Positions 22,822 through 33,935 of a DNA stretch of 64,000 bases are shown piece after piece. The notes beneath the pieces are model-generated. The model did not search any database, was not told the origin of the DNA, and was given only the letters and a program-made list of their open reading frames with translations. The first letter of the stretch is position 1; each line of letters starts with the position of its first letter. The position numbers and the translations under genes were made by a program. The stretch lies in contig NW_020312120.1 of NCBI RefSeq assembly GCF_002999335.1, positions 20,507 to 84,506 of the forward strand, in the 5' to 3' direction. This DNA is from Cyclospora cayetanensis (Eukaryota; Apicomplexa; Conoidasida; Eucoccidiorida; Eimeriidae).

Positions 22822-25492
22822 TTACGTGTCCGAGAAGGCGTCTGCAATCTTTGAGACGGCTGTCTCCTTTGGTAGCGCAAACGGCTCGGAGGGTCCAAAT
22901 GCATCAGAAAAATCGCCGCCCCCAAGGCCTCGCAGCTCTGTGGCAATTCGCAGCAACTCCTGTAGCAAGCAGCAGCAGCCGAAGCAGAAGCAGTCCGCGC
23001 AGTCGCATCAACCCTACCCCCACGGATGCACCAAACGCCTCCTTTTACCAGGCAGCGAAGCCGTAGGCAAAACAAAGGTCCATAAAGAGACTGAAAAAAA
23101 CGGGTATAAAAACAGGCTCTTAACACGTTTAGCTCTGCCGTATCCCCCGTGCTTCCCTGTATGCGCAGCAGACAGCAACAAGGGCGGCATGCAGGCCACA
23201 CGAAGGAACAGCAGCTGTGTTCGTTGTACGCAAGCAAGAGTGCCTCACTATGCGAGGTCTGTCATTCTTTTCTTTGACTGCGTCTGCGAGCAGTCTCCGT
23301 TCGCCCCCCACGCTCAGAAGGAGTTGCTGCTGCTGCTGCAACTGTTGCAGGACAGTAGCTGCAGCTTCTGCCGCAGTCAGTCCCAACAATTCCCAACCTA
23401 CGGGCAAGCCATCCGCTGCTGCCGCTGCTGCTGCTGCTGCTGCGGAGGGGGAGGGGACGGCTCCTGATGCTGCTTCTGCTGCAGCGACAGCCCCCGGCAA
23501 AAGGGTTTGCTGCTGTCGCAGCCACTGCAGCTGATGCAGCTCGCGCGGCTCGAGGAAGGCCTCCGCTTCGGTGGTGTCTGCCTGTTCCGTCTCGCCGCTG
23601 CTGAAGCTGCTAAATCTGCCGTCAAGCCCAACATATTCCGGCTGCTCTTGCTGCTGCTGCCTCTCCAAGAGTGGGCAGCACTCGAGGGCCGCTTGCACCA
23701 GCTGATGCACATGCTTTCTGTACATCCGTTCTGCGGCAACAGCACCGACGCAGGCCAAAAGTCGTATGTGCACCCACCAAGGCACGCAGTTTAAAAGACT
23801 CTAAAAAATCAGCATCACCTCCAAAGCTTGTAGGCATTGGGGAAAGGGGAACAAATGAGAACTCACGCTTCCTCTCCTTGATAGTCTTGTCCAGTTCCTC
23901 GGCTCCGCCCGCGCAGAGAGACACCCAAAGGGGTCGCAGCAACTGCAGCACGCGCACAAGCCGAAAGCGAGAAAAAATCTTTCGCTTCTACTTGCTGCAC
24001 GCTGACACCAAGGCAGAGGGACGCCGGTTGTGCTTAGCGTTTAGGGTTCGGCAGTACGTGTTGCAGAGGCCCTTGGAGCCGAAGAATATCTCCCAAGCAA
24101 ATGAAATCCAAGGCAACTCCGAGATCTTTGGTCTCCTCCATCACCGCCCTTAGAGCTCCCGCAATCTGCAAAAATATTTTCGAGCAAACGCGAGATCCTA
24201 CTATGCCTGAAATCCTTGAATCGTCAAATGGGGGCTGCGCAACCGCTGAAGGACTAGGCGTCCCTCGAAGCGCGCCAGTTCGGCTCAGAAACACGAAGCT
24301 GGATGCCCTCAAGACTTCCTGCTGCTGCACCTGCTGGAAGGTAGACAAGAGTTCACGGTGTACGTACAGCTATAGTTCGTACCTCTCTGGGGTTTGAGCG
24401 GAAGCCGTAGACGATGAGTTGTTGCAGATCCGCCACAACGCCTAAAGACCACTTCCCAGCCGCCCTCCCCAAGACAACTTTCCGGAGAGTTGCTGCCAGT
24501 AGAGCTACGCTGCTGCTGCTGCTGCTGTTGCTGCTGTTGCTGCGGGGTAACTGCAGATGGGGGGCGAGACACCGCAACAGCCAGAGGGAAGGCGATAAGG
24601 CAACGTAGGGAGACCGCGCGAGCTGTCGGTACACCCCAATGAAGCCCTTCGGTGCTGCCCCTGCTGCGCCCGGCAACAGAGGACGCATATCTATGGCTCC
24701 TTCCTCTGTAATTTCTGCTGCTGCTACTGCTGCTGCTGCAGAGGGGGGTGGTGCTCTGGCCACACACAGAGAAGCTGCCGCAGCGGCGGCAGCAGTAGCG
24801 TCCTCCGATGCCTTGCCCAACTCCTTTTTCTGATGCTGCAGCTGGATAAGCATTGAGGCCAAAGGAGCCAAGGATGCACCTGCCGAAGAATGCCGCTGCT
24901 GCCGCCCTGCTGCTGCTTTTGCTGCTTTTGCTGCTGCTGCTTCTGCAGCAGCAGGGTCTGCAGTACTCTTTAGGTCGAGAGACAGCAGCAGCCGATTGAG
25001 AAAGACCTAAGCAGCACGTTCGTTGGCAGTGTTTCCGCAATACAAGAAGGATCGGAAGAAACGCCCTCGAGCCTCAAGAGGGGCCTCGAAGACAGACAGA
25101 CAGACAGACAGCGCGATGCCAGGGGGGGAGCGGCGGCTGCTTACCTCTCGATACGCAGCACGCGTCTGGCGCTTGAAGGATTGCAGCACGTATGCTGCAG
25201 CAGCTGCAGTAGCAGCTGCAACAGCAGCCGCAGCCCCTGCTGCCGCAGCAGCTGCTGCAGATTTGCCGCGAAGCGCTGTCACGAGGCGTCGAGTCACTTC
25301 AGCAGCAGCAGCAGCCGCAGCCGATGTCGCCGCTGGCAGCGTTGCTGCGTGGCGTCTCTCCAATCCTCTTGAGAGTCTCCTGCAGAAATCGATGCAGCAA
25401 ACATACGGTGAGAAGCAAGATGCTACTCGCGCACGATGACAAGCAGGCCTTATTAGAGTTGGGGGCTTGCTTGCAGCGCAGACATCCATCAC
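22822..25492 (-). CDS. Large multi-exon Ala/Gln-tract protein, unknown
   Basis: Splice sites and phases link six exons: about 25492-25145, 24967-24383, 24333-24058, 23942-23867, 23730-23249 and 22959-22822, giving at least ~620 residues. Mixed-composition blocks alternate with Ala and Gln runs from CAG/GCA tracts. Informative blocks are KWSLGVVADLQQLIVYGF (exon 2), KDLGVALDFICLGDILRLQG (exon 3), ELDKTIKERK (exon 4), RMYRKHVHQLVQAALECC (exon 5), and the C-terminus DFSDAFGPSEPFALPKE ending ADAFSDT. Mostly helical. I do not recognise a domain; helical-repeat organellar RNA-binding proteins are one idea, without motif support. The first exon's start and frame are uncertain. Intron 1 contains a (CAGA)n microsatellite at about 25091-25111. 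Confidence 0.62.
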
Positions 25493-25676
25493 CTACCGGG
25501 GTGTCGAGTATCGCAGGGCTGCAAGCTCCTGCTTGCTGCTACTACTACTGTTGCTGCCCCTGCCGCCAGTCCTACTGCTGCCGTTTAACCCCCCACGATG
25601 CCCCCTTCCATCGCACCAAGCAGTGCTGCTGCCGCTGCCTACCGCTGTACTCAAGAAGGAGAGTTCGCGTCTGCTG

Positions 25677-25825
25677 TAGCTACTACTACTGCTACTACTG
25701 CTACTTCTGCTACTACTGCTACTACTGCTACTTCTGCTACTACTGCTACTACTGCTACTTCTGCCACTACTGCTACTACTGCTACTACTGCTACTTCTGC
25801 TACTGCTTGCAGCAGCAGAAGCAGC
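25677..25825. repeat. (CTACTACTGCTACTTCTG)n compound trinucleotide repeat
   Basis: About 150 bases of CTA/CTG/CTT triplets with a higher-order unit near 30 bases (CTACTACTGCTACTACTG then CTACTTCTG). All three plus frames stay open through it, giving Thr-Ala, Tyr-Cys or Leu-rich readings, and the minus strand gives poly-Ser. Coding status therefore cannot be judged from frame openness alone. Confidence 0.9.
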
Positions 25826-25881
25826 AGTAGCAGTAGGAGCTACAGCAGACGTAACTGAACCCTGATCCCCCAGCTGTCTTG

Positions 25882-26467
25882 GCAGCACGCATCTGCTGCT
25901 CCTGTTGCTGCTGCTGGGGCTCCTCCTGAGGCTTCCGCTACAGATTGGCGGCCTGGGGCTCACAAGCAAAGCCAGCTCGCTAGAAAGACGGTTCCTGCTC
26001 GTGCACAGCCTCTGTGCGTATGGCGCTATGTGGAGTCCGTCAGCGTTGCTGACTACGCAGAGTTGGAGCAGACAGACCAGCTGCAGGAGCAGAGGCGCTC
26101 GAAGACGCGAGTTGCGTTCCTGCATGCCGCTGTACAAGACAGATCTCTACTCCTGTCGCATGGGGGCTATACGGCCGCTGGGGATGGCTGCCTCGGCAGC
26201 CTCGACTGCAAACGCTGCCAAGGCAGCTCGTGCAACCCCAGCAGCATCAGCGGTGCTCTGTTGGCTGTGGCTGCTGCTGCAGGGTGCCTCCTCTCTGCTG
26301 CTGCGTGGCGCGCGATACGCAGCGAGAGAGCTGCAGGGTCTTTTGCCGCGTGCTGCTGCTGCAGGAAGGGTAGCAAGACGCCTCCTGCTGAAGCTTGCGA
26401 GTCGCCTCGGAGCGTTGGCAACAATCCGCCTCAAGATACACACAGAGGCTGTAGACCCCTCTTTTAA
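25882..26467 (+). CDS. Possible exon(s), + strand, unknown
   Basis: After an acceptor-like GTCTTGGCAG at about 25881, one plus frame stays open to 26467 and has mixed composition in its middle (RAQPLCVWRYVESVSVADY, then AELEQTDQLQEQRRSKTR and VAFLHAAVQDRSLLL). It degrades toward Cys/Arg-rich reading after about 26250, suggesting an exon end that I cannot place. Competing plus frames over 26150-26450 are Ala/Leu-rich CTG readings. No family recognised. Confidence 0.35.
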
Positions 26468-26469
26468 AG

Positions 26470-27545
26470 CTAGAAAAGCGCGAGAAAATGCGGCCTGCCG
26501 TGTGTGTGTGTGCGTGTGCGTGTGTGTGTGCAGGCAGTGCTCGCGGTGCTGCGATCGTAGCCTTAATCTCCGTGGTAAAGAGAGAGCAGTCTCCAAACCT
26601 TGGTGCCAAGGCTGCACTGCCCTACGCCTCCTCCTAACACACCGCGAATTTACGGAAGCGTTGTAGAATTACTGCTGCAAAAAACGCAGCGTCTTTTTGC
26701 AGCAGGAGCCGCTTAAAAAAATAACAGGGGGGCAGGAACGCACGCGCTATGACAGCCGGCCGCTGGGGCTGCTGCCGACCCGACCCCACAGGTACCTACT
26801 CTCTCTCTTTATTTCTCTCTTTCTCTTGATTTTCTCGCTCTTTCCGTTCGTTCTTTCGCTCTCTTTCTCTACGCCTTGAGCGCAACACGCGTGGCATGGA
26901 GGCGCGACAACACCGCATCCGTATCGATCCAGAGGTTCGAAGCAGCCGATGGTTCTCAAGCACCACGCGAATTGCTCTATCTCGAAGGCGGTACAGGGGC
27001 GTACAAGCTCCGAGGTGCATAGCAGCATTCACCGCCGAGGGCGAGAGGGAGGGGTGCTAGTAGGTTGCAGCTAACGCGAGAGGCATACGAGCATGCATGC
27101 GTGAGCAGCAAACGGGTGATGTCTGGCCAGCAGTGGCAGGGAATACGGCGGCAACGCGAGCAGCAAGCGCGCTGTGGAAGCTTCCTTCCTGCGGATAGGC
27201 GATAAAAACGGCACCACAGGCAGCCGAGGAGGCAGCTGCAGGGAGAGGAACGAGAGCTCCCTTCAACTCCTTAGAGGAGCTCGACACGCAGCTGACGGAC
27301 TAAGGAGCAGGAAAAAAAGGATCCAGGAGCCACAGGCAATGCAGCAACAGTAATCAGCAACTGCAATGCATTGCCAGCTTTACGCCACTCAGTCTTTGAC
27401 TGCCGCTGCGCACGGTGCGCAGCGGCAGCACCAGCTTCCTCACAGCTACAGCTACAGCAACAACAAGAGCAGCGAAATCCCGAGGGATGACGGATGCAGT
27501 TCCAACCGAAGTAAATACACTCAATAGTCAACTGCAGCAGCAACC
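26470..27545. other. Intergenic with (TG)n and polypyrimidine tracts
   Basis: Contains an imperfect TG/CG dinucleotide run at about 26499-26531 and a polypyrimidine block (CT, CTTT and TTCT words) at about 26798-26872. A short minus-strand frame at 27057-27287 is Ala-rich and unproven. The 250 bases before 27546 should hold the promoter of the J-protein gene. Confidence 0.5.
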
Positions 27546-29151
27546 ATGGGCCTCGATTCTCTGCGCCGTCGCTTTATTGATTTGTATCGTGTATTGGGTG
27601 TACACCCCACGGCAGCAGATGCAGAAATCAAGAGGAAGTTTGTTGATGCAGCAAAGGCCTCTCATCCTGATTGTACGTCCACTCTAAGAGCTCCTGTAAC
27701 TGCTTTTGTTGTTGCAGTTTTTGTTATTGCTGCTTTTGCTGTTGCAGTTTTTGCTGATGCTGATGTTGCAGCTCTGCTCACCGCCTTTCTGGTGGCTTCG
27801 TAGGTTTGCTTGGGGCCCCTGAGATGCTGCCGCCTGTCCCGTTGGTTGCGACTCATCTTTTTGCTGCAGGTGGGGGAGACGCTTCCAGATTTCAAGCTGT
27901 CTCTGAGGCTTATAGAATTCTAAACACGCAGCGTGCAGCCTACGACGCCCTCTACAGAGCTCGCACCGGCAGCGACCCCAGCGGCCTAGGAAAGTTTCCG
28001 CAGTCTGCTTTCAACAGAAGACACGATACCTTCGACTACGGGGGGGAAGACTGGAGAAGCTTTCTGCGCATGCAGCAGCAACGGCAGGAGCAGGAGCAGT
28101 ATGACTGGTTCGACGAGGGGCACTCTCACGAGGACGAAGGGAGGTGAGTAAGGCCAGGCAGCAACAGCAGTCGCAGACCTCCCCCTCCGTTCCTTTCGCT
28201 CAAGACGCCACTGTAGCCTCAGTGACGGCTTGCCGGCCGATCCCAGTTCGTGGATGCTGTGGCTGCTACTGCTGCAGTTCCTGGAAGCCTCCACGTTATT
28301 CGGGGTCACCCCGTCGTGCGCAGACTAAACAGAGCCGCAGCGCAAAGGCTGCGGCTGCTGCTGCTCGGGCTGCAGCCGCAAGAGAAGCAGCAGCAGCAGC
28401 TGCTGCTGCTGCAAGCGCGAGTGCAAGCGCAAAGTCGGGCAGCGGCAGCAAGGCCTCACGCGGCGGGCAGAAGCAACGGCAGTGGCGCTTTGTAGATGTA
28501 TTCGTAGTCGAGGAGGACGGCAAGAAAAGAACCGACAGCAGAAGTAGCAGCGAGACTCGGCAGAAAAGAGGGAAGGATAAGGAAAAGCATAGATCATCAC
28601 CAGCAGCAGCGGCTGCTGCTGGTGCCACCACCGCTACGAGCGCTTCCTCCGGTGCCCCGACAGCAGACACTCGAACTGCGGAGGCCGCAAACGCTGCTTC
28701 AGCGGCAGCTTCATGCGCCTTCTTCTTCGAGACTGATGACGAAAGTGACTCAGAGAAGAAGGGTGACCAGCAACAACAAGAGCAGCAGCAACAACAAGAG
28801 CAGCAGCAGCAAGACGAGCAGCAGCAAGAGCAACAACAACAAGAGCAGCAGCAACAAGTGCAGCGTGAATCGGACACGCAAGACCGTGACGACGCTGAAG
28901 ATTTTCAATTTGAACGCCAGAGCTCCCGCCAGAGCAGCAAACAAGGCAGCAATGAGAATGGCAGTAGGCGCAACAGCAGAAGAGGCAGTAGCACAGCTAG
29001 CAGCGACGAGAGTAACAGGACACCTATTTATACGATTGCATCGCTGCCAGTGAGTGCAGATTGGCTGCCTGCCATGAGTTTGAGCAGAAAGGGTGGTAAC
29101 CGGATTGAGCCTGTCCTCTTCCTTCAGCACAAGGCTGTGAAACGCTGGTGA
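27546..29151 (+). CDS. J-domain (DnaJ-like) protein with Ala/Gln tracts
   Basis: Three exons, 27546-27672, 27870-28143 and 28278-29151, phase-consistent, give 424 residues. Exon 1 ends in a J domain (residues ~12-42: DLYRVLGVHPTAADAEIKRK ... KASHPD) with the HPD tripeptide that stimulates Hsp70 ATPase. Helix IV follows at the start of exon 2 (FQAVSEAYRILN ... AAYD). There is no Gly/Phe or zinc-finger region, so it is a class III J protein. Exon 2 continues with an aromatic, acidic stretch (DTFDYGGEDWRSFL). Exon 3 holds an Ala-rich segment, FVDVFVVEEDGKKR, a long Gln/Glu tract from CAG/CAA repeats (about 28765-28860) and a Ser/Arg-rich tail. No signal peptide, so a cytosolic or nuclear Hsp70 partner is likely. 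The final ~30 residues could belong to an intron if a further exon exists. Confidence 0.85.
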
Positions 29152-29836
29152 GCTGCACATGTTTGCTGCCGGTGCTGGACACACGCTTCTATTGGCCTTT
29201 GATTTGGCAGTTTTCGTCGTGCTCGAGATTTCCTGCTGCTTCTGTATTTGCGGCTGCCATTGCCGAGTGCAGCTTGGGCAGGACTCCTGCGTGGGTGGTG
29301 TGTGGCGTGGCTGCATATTTTTGACGAATAGGCGCAGCGCAGCCTACGTGCGCATGTGTATTGTGTGTTTGCATGGCTTTTTAGGCTTGATTTGTTCGGC
29401 GACAGGAGACGGCAGTACGGCATATTTGAGAGCGGTCTTCTTCGCTTCCTTGCCTCACCTGCTAAACCTAAGCGGCCCCCTCGAAGGGCAGCGGCGAGGC
29501 CTGCGTAGCGGGCAACACCTGTGTGGCGTGTGGGGTGGAGGGGTGGGGTGGGGTTGTTGCCGCGTTGGCGAGCGCCCAGAAGGCTGGCCTCCCTTAAGCG
29601 GTTTGTGTAGACAACGTTTGGCTACCAGCACGGGCAGCGTCTCGAAAGCCTTGTGTTGGATCCCCACCTTTTAGACTGCGGAGGGTTCAAACCTGGGAAC
29701 TCGTGTAATTTTTTCTCGCAGAGGAGGAGCACCAGGACGAGCGATGCCTTGTAGTACGTATGCTCTGAGGTTTGCGACTAGGAGCCACCCCGCAAAGAAA
29801 AGAGGAGGCTTCGTGCTGCTGCTGCTTTTGCTGCTG
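29152..29836. other. Convergent 3' intergenic region
   Basis: Lies between the stop codons of the J-protein gene (+) and the rhodanese/pseudophosphatase gene (-). Includes a G-rich block near 29530-29555 (repeated GTGGGG words). No gene recognised. Confidence 0.45.
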
Positions 29837-32443
29837 CTAACTGCCGTCGAGCAGCAGCACAAACGGCCGCAGCACTTCCTGCAGCGTGTCTGGCAAGACA
29901 GCCTTCTCGCTGCTGCTCGCGCTGTCGTCCTTCCTCTCGCTGCTGCCTCGCGGAAGCAACCCGACTGGGGTAGGTGCTGTCGCTGCAGTGGCTGCTGCGA
30001 GAGCGGCAGCAGCATCTGCCCACCGCGATTCCCGCAGCACTCGAACGGCCTGCCGTAGCTTTTTCTGCGGCAGCTTGTGCAGTGGCTGCTGCTGCTGCTG
30101 CACCAAGGGCTGGACGAAAAAGCAGTAAAGAGCTCCTGCAGCGCAACGCACTCCTTGTGTAGGAATGCCGTACAATGCCTCGCCTCCGCTGCTGCTGCTC
30201 GTGCTGCTGCTGCTCGTGCTGCTGCTGCTGTTTCTGAGGGCCGCTGCCTCTGCGCCCTCGAGAAGAGCCCATCCCTCAATCTCCAAGAAAAGCAGCAACA
30301 ACTTCTGTAGCTTTCGTCCCTGACGCTCGTGCTGCTGCTGCTGCTGCTGCCAGAGAATGGCGGTATTAAGAAGAGCAGTTCCGGCAGGACTGCCGCACTC
30401 TCCTGCTGCTCGTGTTGCTGCTGCTTCGACATCGTACTGCTGCAGCGCGCGCCGCAGCAGCAGCAGCAGCCCGTCCAAAAGTGCTTGCTGCTGCTGCTGT
30501 TGCTGCTCCCGTTGTTGCTGCTCTTGCTGCTCTTGCTGCTGCTGCTTTTGTTGCTGTTGCAGGCAGAGCAGGCCCACAAGGTCTGCAAGCAGCCACCAGC
30601 AGCAGCACCAAGTGCTTTGTGTTTCTGCCCCTGCGGGGGGGAGCCCTACGGCAGCAAATCCGCTTTTTGCTGTTGCGGCTTCCTGCGTATCCCCCGTGGT
30701 AAGAACGTGGAGCAACGCACTTGCTGCTTCAGCGAGAACCTCCCGTTGCTGCTGCTGCGGTTCGCGCGTCGCTGCAGCCAGGGCGTCCTCGCGCCGTCGC
30801 ATGTTCACCAGAGCGCTCTCAAAGGCAGCAGCAGCAGCAGCAGCAGCACTAATGCTCGCTTCTGCTGCAGCGGCGGACAGAAGAGGCTCACGAGGGGCAG
30901 TGTATGCCCAGAGTGTCTCGGCTGCAGCTTGCTGGAGCAGCTCTTCGTCTTCGTCCTCGGCAGCACTAAGGCGCGTCATGCGTCTAGGGTCCCTTCGAGG
31001 GCAAAGAACAAGTCTGTCACTCTTGTATTGAAGGAGCTGCTGCATGTGCTGCGGCAAAAGCACCGCCTCCTTCCAGCTGCGCAGCACGTGCGCTAATGCC
31101 GCCCTTGAGTCACCGCCGCTGCTGCTGTTGCTGCTGCTGCTGCTGTTGCGGTGGCTGCATAAAACAGCAGACAGTATCAAAGTAGCCGCACTCCGGGAGC
31201 AGGCGTCCTCGTCAGCGACTATCAGAACGGAACCTGCACTTGTCTTGCATGCATTACTGCTGCTGCTGCATGTGCTGTTAAAGTTGTTGTCACGGTCAAT
31301 AAGACCAAGCCTCTGCAGCACCTGCCACGCCGCCTCGCGCGGCTCAATGGCGTAGCGCAACAGCGCAACTGCAGCAGTCGGAGAAGCCGCAGAGCCTGCG
31401 GCAGCCAAGGGTGTCCACACTGAAGGTTCTTCTACAGAAGCTCTACTGCCACTAATGCTGCTGCTGGTGAAGCTGGAGCCTAAGCCGGCCGTCGAGAGGT
31501 CAACAATGTGCGAAATCTGCAATCGCATTCGCACGCCGCTGCTGCGTGCATGCAGCGGCTTTCCGGCAAAGAGCCCAAGAAACGGAACGATTGCATTATC
31601 GCTACTGCTCGCTGCAGCAGCTGCTGCTGTTGCTGCTGCTGTTGCTGCTTCTGCCGTCGCTGCATGCCCTGCCGAAGGAACCCTGAGGATCTGCTGAGGA
31701 TAGCTCATCAGTGCTGCCGCTGCTGCTGCATGCATGCTCAGGCCTGCTGCTGCTTCTGCTGCACTGCTGAGACACATGAAAGGGTAGTCCGCAGCGAAGC
31801 CTGAGAACCCTCCTGCGAGGCGTCGCTGCTCGATCAGACAATGCCGCTGCACTGCAGACAGGAACCGCTGTAAGCCTGTGCTGCTGCAGCGAGCCTCTTC
31901 ACCTGAAAGGAAGCGATTTGTCGCTTCTTCGTCTTGAGCATACGCCACGACGCGCAGACGCGGCTGCTGTTGGGGCTTTCGCATGTCCACCTGCGGCAGC
32001 TGCGACGGCAGCAGCTTCTGCAGCTGTTGCACATGGACTGCCTGAGCTATGTGGCTCGCCTCATAGTCAGAGGCACTGCGGAGATCTAAAAGGAGCAACA
32101 GCTCCTGCTGCTGCGGCTGCCGCACTTGTCCAGAACCTTGCTGCAGCAGCTGCTGCAGCAAGGGCTGCTGCAGAGGCTTCTGCGTCTGCAACAAATTGAA
32201 GGCAGCCGCTTGGCTGCAGCGAATCCACTGTGGTGCAAGATGCGCTGCATCAACACTGGCAGCGTCGATCCTGGCACTTGCCTGATGAGCATCGCCGGCA
32301 GCAACCCCCTGCTGTTGCTGTTGCCGTTGCTCCCTACGCGCCTTGCGAGCCTCCAAAAGCAGAGCTGAGAAATCAATAGGCTTGATGGCATCCATTCGCT
32401 CTAATTCTTGCAGTAGGCGCTGCCGTTCAGGCTGTTGCCCCAA
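29837..32443 (-). CDS. Rhodanese plus pseudo-dual-specificity phosphatase protein
   Basis: A single 868-residue frame without introns. Residues ~115-225 read as a rhodanese domain: ELLLLLDLRSASDYEASHI (family LLDVRxxxEYxxGHI), then RLRVVAYAQ, then the closing GGFSGFAADYP. The rhodanese active-site Cys, expected after the VVxY strand, is Ala169. Residues ~287-475 read as a dual-specificity phosphatase fold: VPFLGLFAG ... QISHIVDLS, then SVLIVADEDACSRSAATLIL, then AALAHVLRSW ... HMQQLLQYK, matching VLVHCxxGxSRSAT and the C-terminal helix. The nucleophile position of the CX5R loop is Asp411, with Arg417 kept, so catalysis should be lost. The C-terminal ~390 residues are helical with Gln, Ala and Ser tracts. 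A rhodanese followed by a dead phosphatase is the arrangement of animal MK-STYX (STYXL1). Homology versus convergent decay is undecided; a regulatory or scaffold role is inferred. Confidence 0.75.
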   Translation of the reverse strand: MGQQPERQRLLQELERMDAIKPIDFSALLLEARKARREQRQQQQQGVAAGDAHQASARIDAASVDAAHLAPQWIRCSQAAAFNLLQTQKPLQQPLLQQLLQQGSGQVRQPQQQELLLLLDLRSASDYEASHIAQAVHVQQLQKLLPSQLPQVDMRKPQQQPRLRVVAYAQDEEATNRFLSGEEARCSSTGLQRFLSAVQRHCLIEQRRLAGGFSGFAADYPFMCLSSAAEAAAGLSMHAAAAAALMSYPQQILRVPSAGHAATAEAATAAATAAAAAASSSDNAIVPFLGLFAGKPLHARSSGVRMRLQISHIVDLSTAGLGSSFTSSSISGSRASVEEPSVWTPLAAAGSAASPTAAVALLRYAIEPREAAWQVLQRLGLIDRDNNFNSTCSSSSNACKTSAGSVLIVADEDACSRSAATLILSAVLCSHRNSSSSSNSSSGGDSRAALAHVLRSWKEAVLLPQHMQQLLQYKSDRLVLCPRRDPRRMTRLSAAEDEDEELLQQAAAETLWAYTAPREPLLSAAAAEASISAAAAAAAAFESALVNMRRREDALAAATREPQQQQREVLAEAASALLHVLTTGDTQEAATAKSGFAAVGLPPAGAETQSTWCCCWWLLADLVGLLCLQQQQKQQQQEQQEQQQREQQQQQQQALLDGLLLLLRRALQQYDVEAAATRAAGECGSPAGTALLNTAILWQQQQQQHERQGRKLQKLLLLFLEIEGWALLEGAEAAALRNSSSSTSSSSTSSSSGGEALYGIPTQGVRCAAGALYCFFVQPLVQQQQQPLHKLPQKKLRQAVRVLRESRWADAAAALAAATAATAPTPVGLLPRGSSERKDDSASSSEKAVLPDTLQEVLRPFVLLLDGS

Positions 32444-33930
32444 CCGTCGCGGCTCATGAGCGACGCTCTGCTTCGGGTGCTGCTCTCGTTGCGGTTGTTG
32501 TTGTCGTAACTGCTGTTATAACTGCAAGTATTGCTGGTGGTCTAACTGCTGTTATGGCCGTGGGTCTTACTGCTGTTTCGCTGCAGTAGTTGCTGCTGAA
32601 CCTGCTGCTGTAATTACTGCCACAGACCTGCTCACAGCACTTTGGTGGCTTTGGCACTGTGCCGGCTGCAGCTGCACACCGTAGCTATGAGGAAGAACAA
32701 CTCGCGCGCCTAGTTTTCCAGCTTTTGCAGCTTCGCTTGCCGCATGCAGCAACAGAAGCTGCGAAGGTCTGGGGCGGCACCAACGGCACTGCCTTGCGAG
32801 GAACCGCGGTCGGTAGCTGTCGGCAGCAGCAACAGCAGTGACAACACAGGAAACCCTCATTTATTTGTAGAATAACTTCTCTGGTGAGTGTCTTACGGGG
32901 CCTGCAGACGCACTGCGGCTGCGACTGCAGTGAGACATTGACGGCTGCTCTCGCGGCGAGCCGCCCTGTAAAGTCGTTCCGGAGCAGCACCAAAACAGGC
33001 CACATTGTGGTTTCCATCCTAATTTTCTGATCCTTGCAACAGTTTTTCCTGCCTTGCGAGTTGCTGCCACTAGTTCCATGTGAAACCTTGATGCCAGAGC
33101 TTTAGCATCAGCACCAGCAGAGGCGCAGCGACAGTTGCACTAGGTCCATCAGCAAACGCAGTGCTGCAAAGCACCTTAGCAGCAGGGTCGTTGTGTTGTG
33201 TTAACGTCATACAGAGTGACAACACCGACTGCAGAAACGCGGCCTGGAGCGGCACCGACTGCAGCACAATCGATTGCAGCAGCACCAACTGCAGCGGCAG
33301 CTGTGGGGAAGTGCTGCCAGAGAATATCTCTCTCTGCTCCACACTAGGTTGTACATTGGGCTCTAAGAAGCGGGCACAGCAGCCACAGCATCACCAAAAG
33401 GGCAGGGGCTGCAAGAGGAGCGAACTTCCTGTGTGTCCTGTAATGAGTTCCCCTTTCTGACGATACTGCGTTGGCGGCTGTCAGTGACAAGGGCGGCATG
33501 AGCTGAAACAGTCGCTACCTAGATTTCATGAAGAGGAGCAGAAGCAACAACTCTTGTACATGAGCGAAGTGCTGCTCCGATGCAGTCAGAAGTCAGAGGG
33601 CCAGTTGCTAATTAATATTCGGCAGAGCGCGGGGCCGAGCGCTCTCTAAGCCTTTCTTTTGCATGCAGAGAGCAGTTTGGTACAATTGGGAAGCCGTTGC
33701 TGCTGTTGGTCTCGCTGCTGCTTTATGACCTCGCTTACTGCGTTTGCTGTTGGTCGGTAGTGTTGCCCTGTGCAGCAATGCCACAGAACGAGGGTGCTGC
33801 GACTGCGGGGGCGAGGATGCCGTCCTCTGAATGCTTAAAAGAATAAGATCTTTTTAAGCGTTCGAGTGCATGCGACGGGGCGCTCTTGTAGCATGACGGG
33901 AACTCTTAAGGAGGGCTCCATGCACGCTTG
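32444..33930. other. Intergenic with CTG and CGACTGCAGCA-type short repeats
   Basis: Contains Val/Thr-coding-like GCTGTTACTGCTG words near 32490-32640 and imperfect ~15-base repeats with core ACCGACTGCAGCA/ATCGATTGCAGCA at about 33222-33300. Open frames are short and conflicting. The upstream region of the rhodanese/pseudophosphatase gene must lie at its left edge. Confidence 0.4.
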
Positions 33931-33935
33931 GGAAC

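Noticed and set aside
25324..25858. Tyr/Cys- and Thr/Ala-repeat proteins at 25.6-25.85 kb
   Set aside because: All frames of the CTA/CTG/CTT repeat are open; no sequence outside the repeat supports one frame.
28296..29316. Minus-strand poly-Cys and poly-Leu frames under the J-protein gene
   Set aside because: Complement of the CAG/GCA tracts in exon 3 of the plus-strand gene, which has the supported domain and splice phases.
30329..31096. Plus-strand Leu- and Cys-rich open frames over 30.3-31.7 kb
   Set aside because: Antisense shadows of the CAG-rich 868-residue minus-strand gene.
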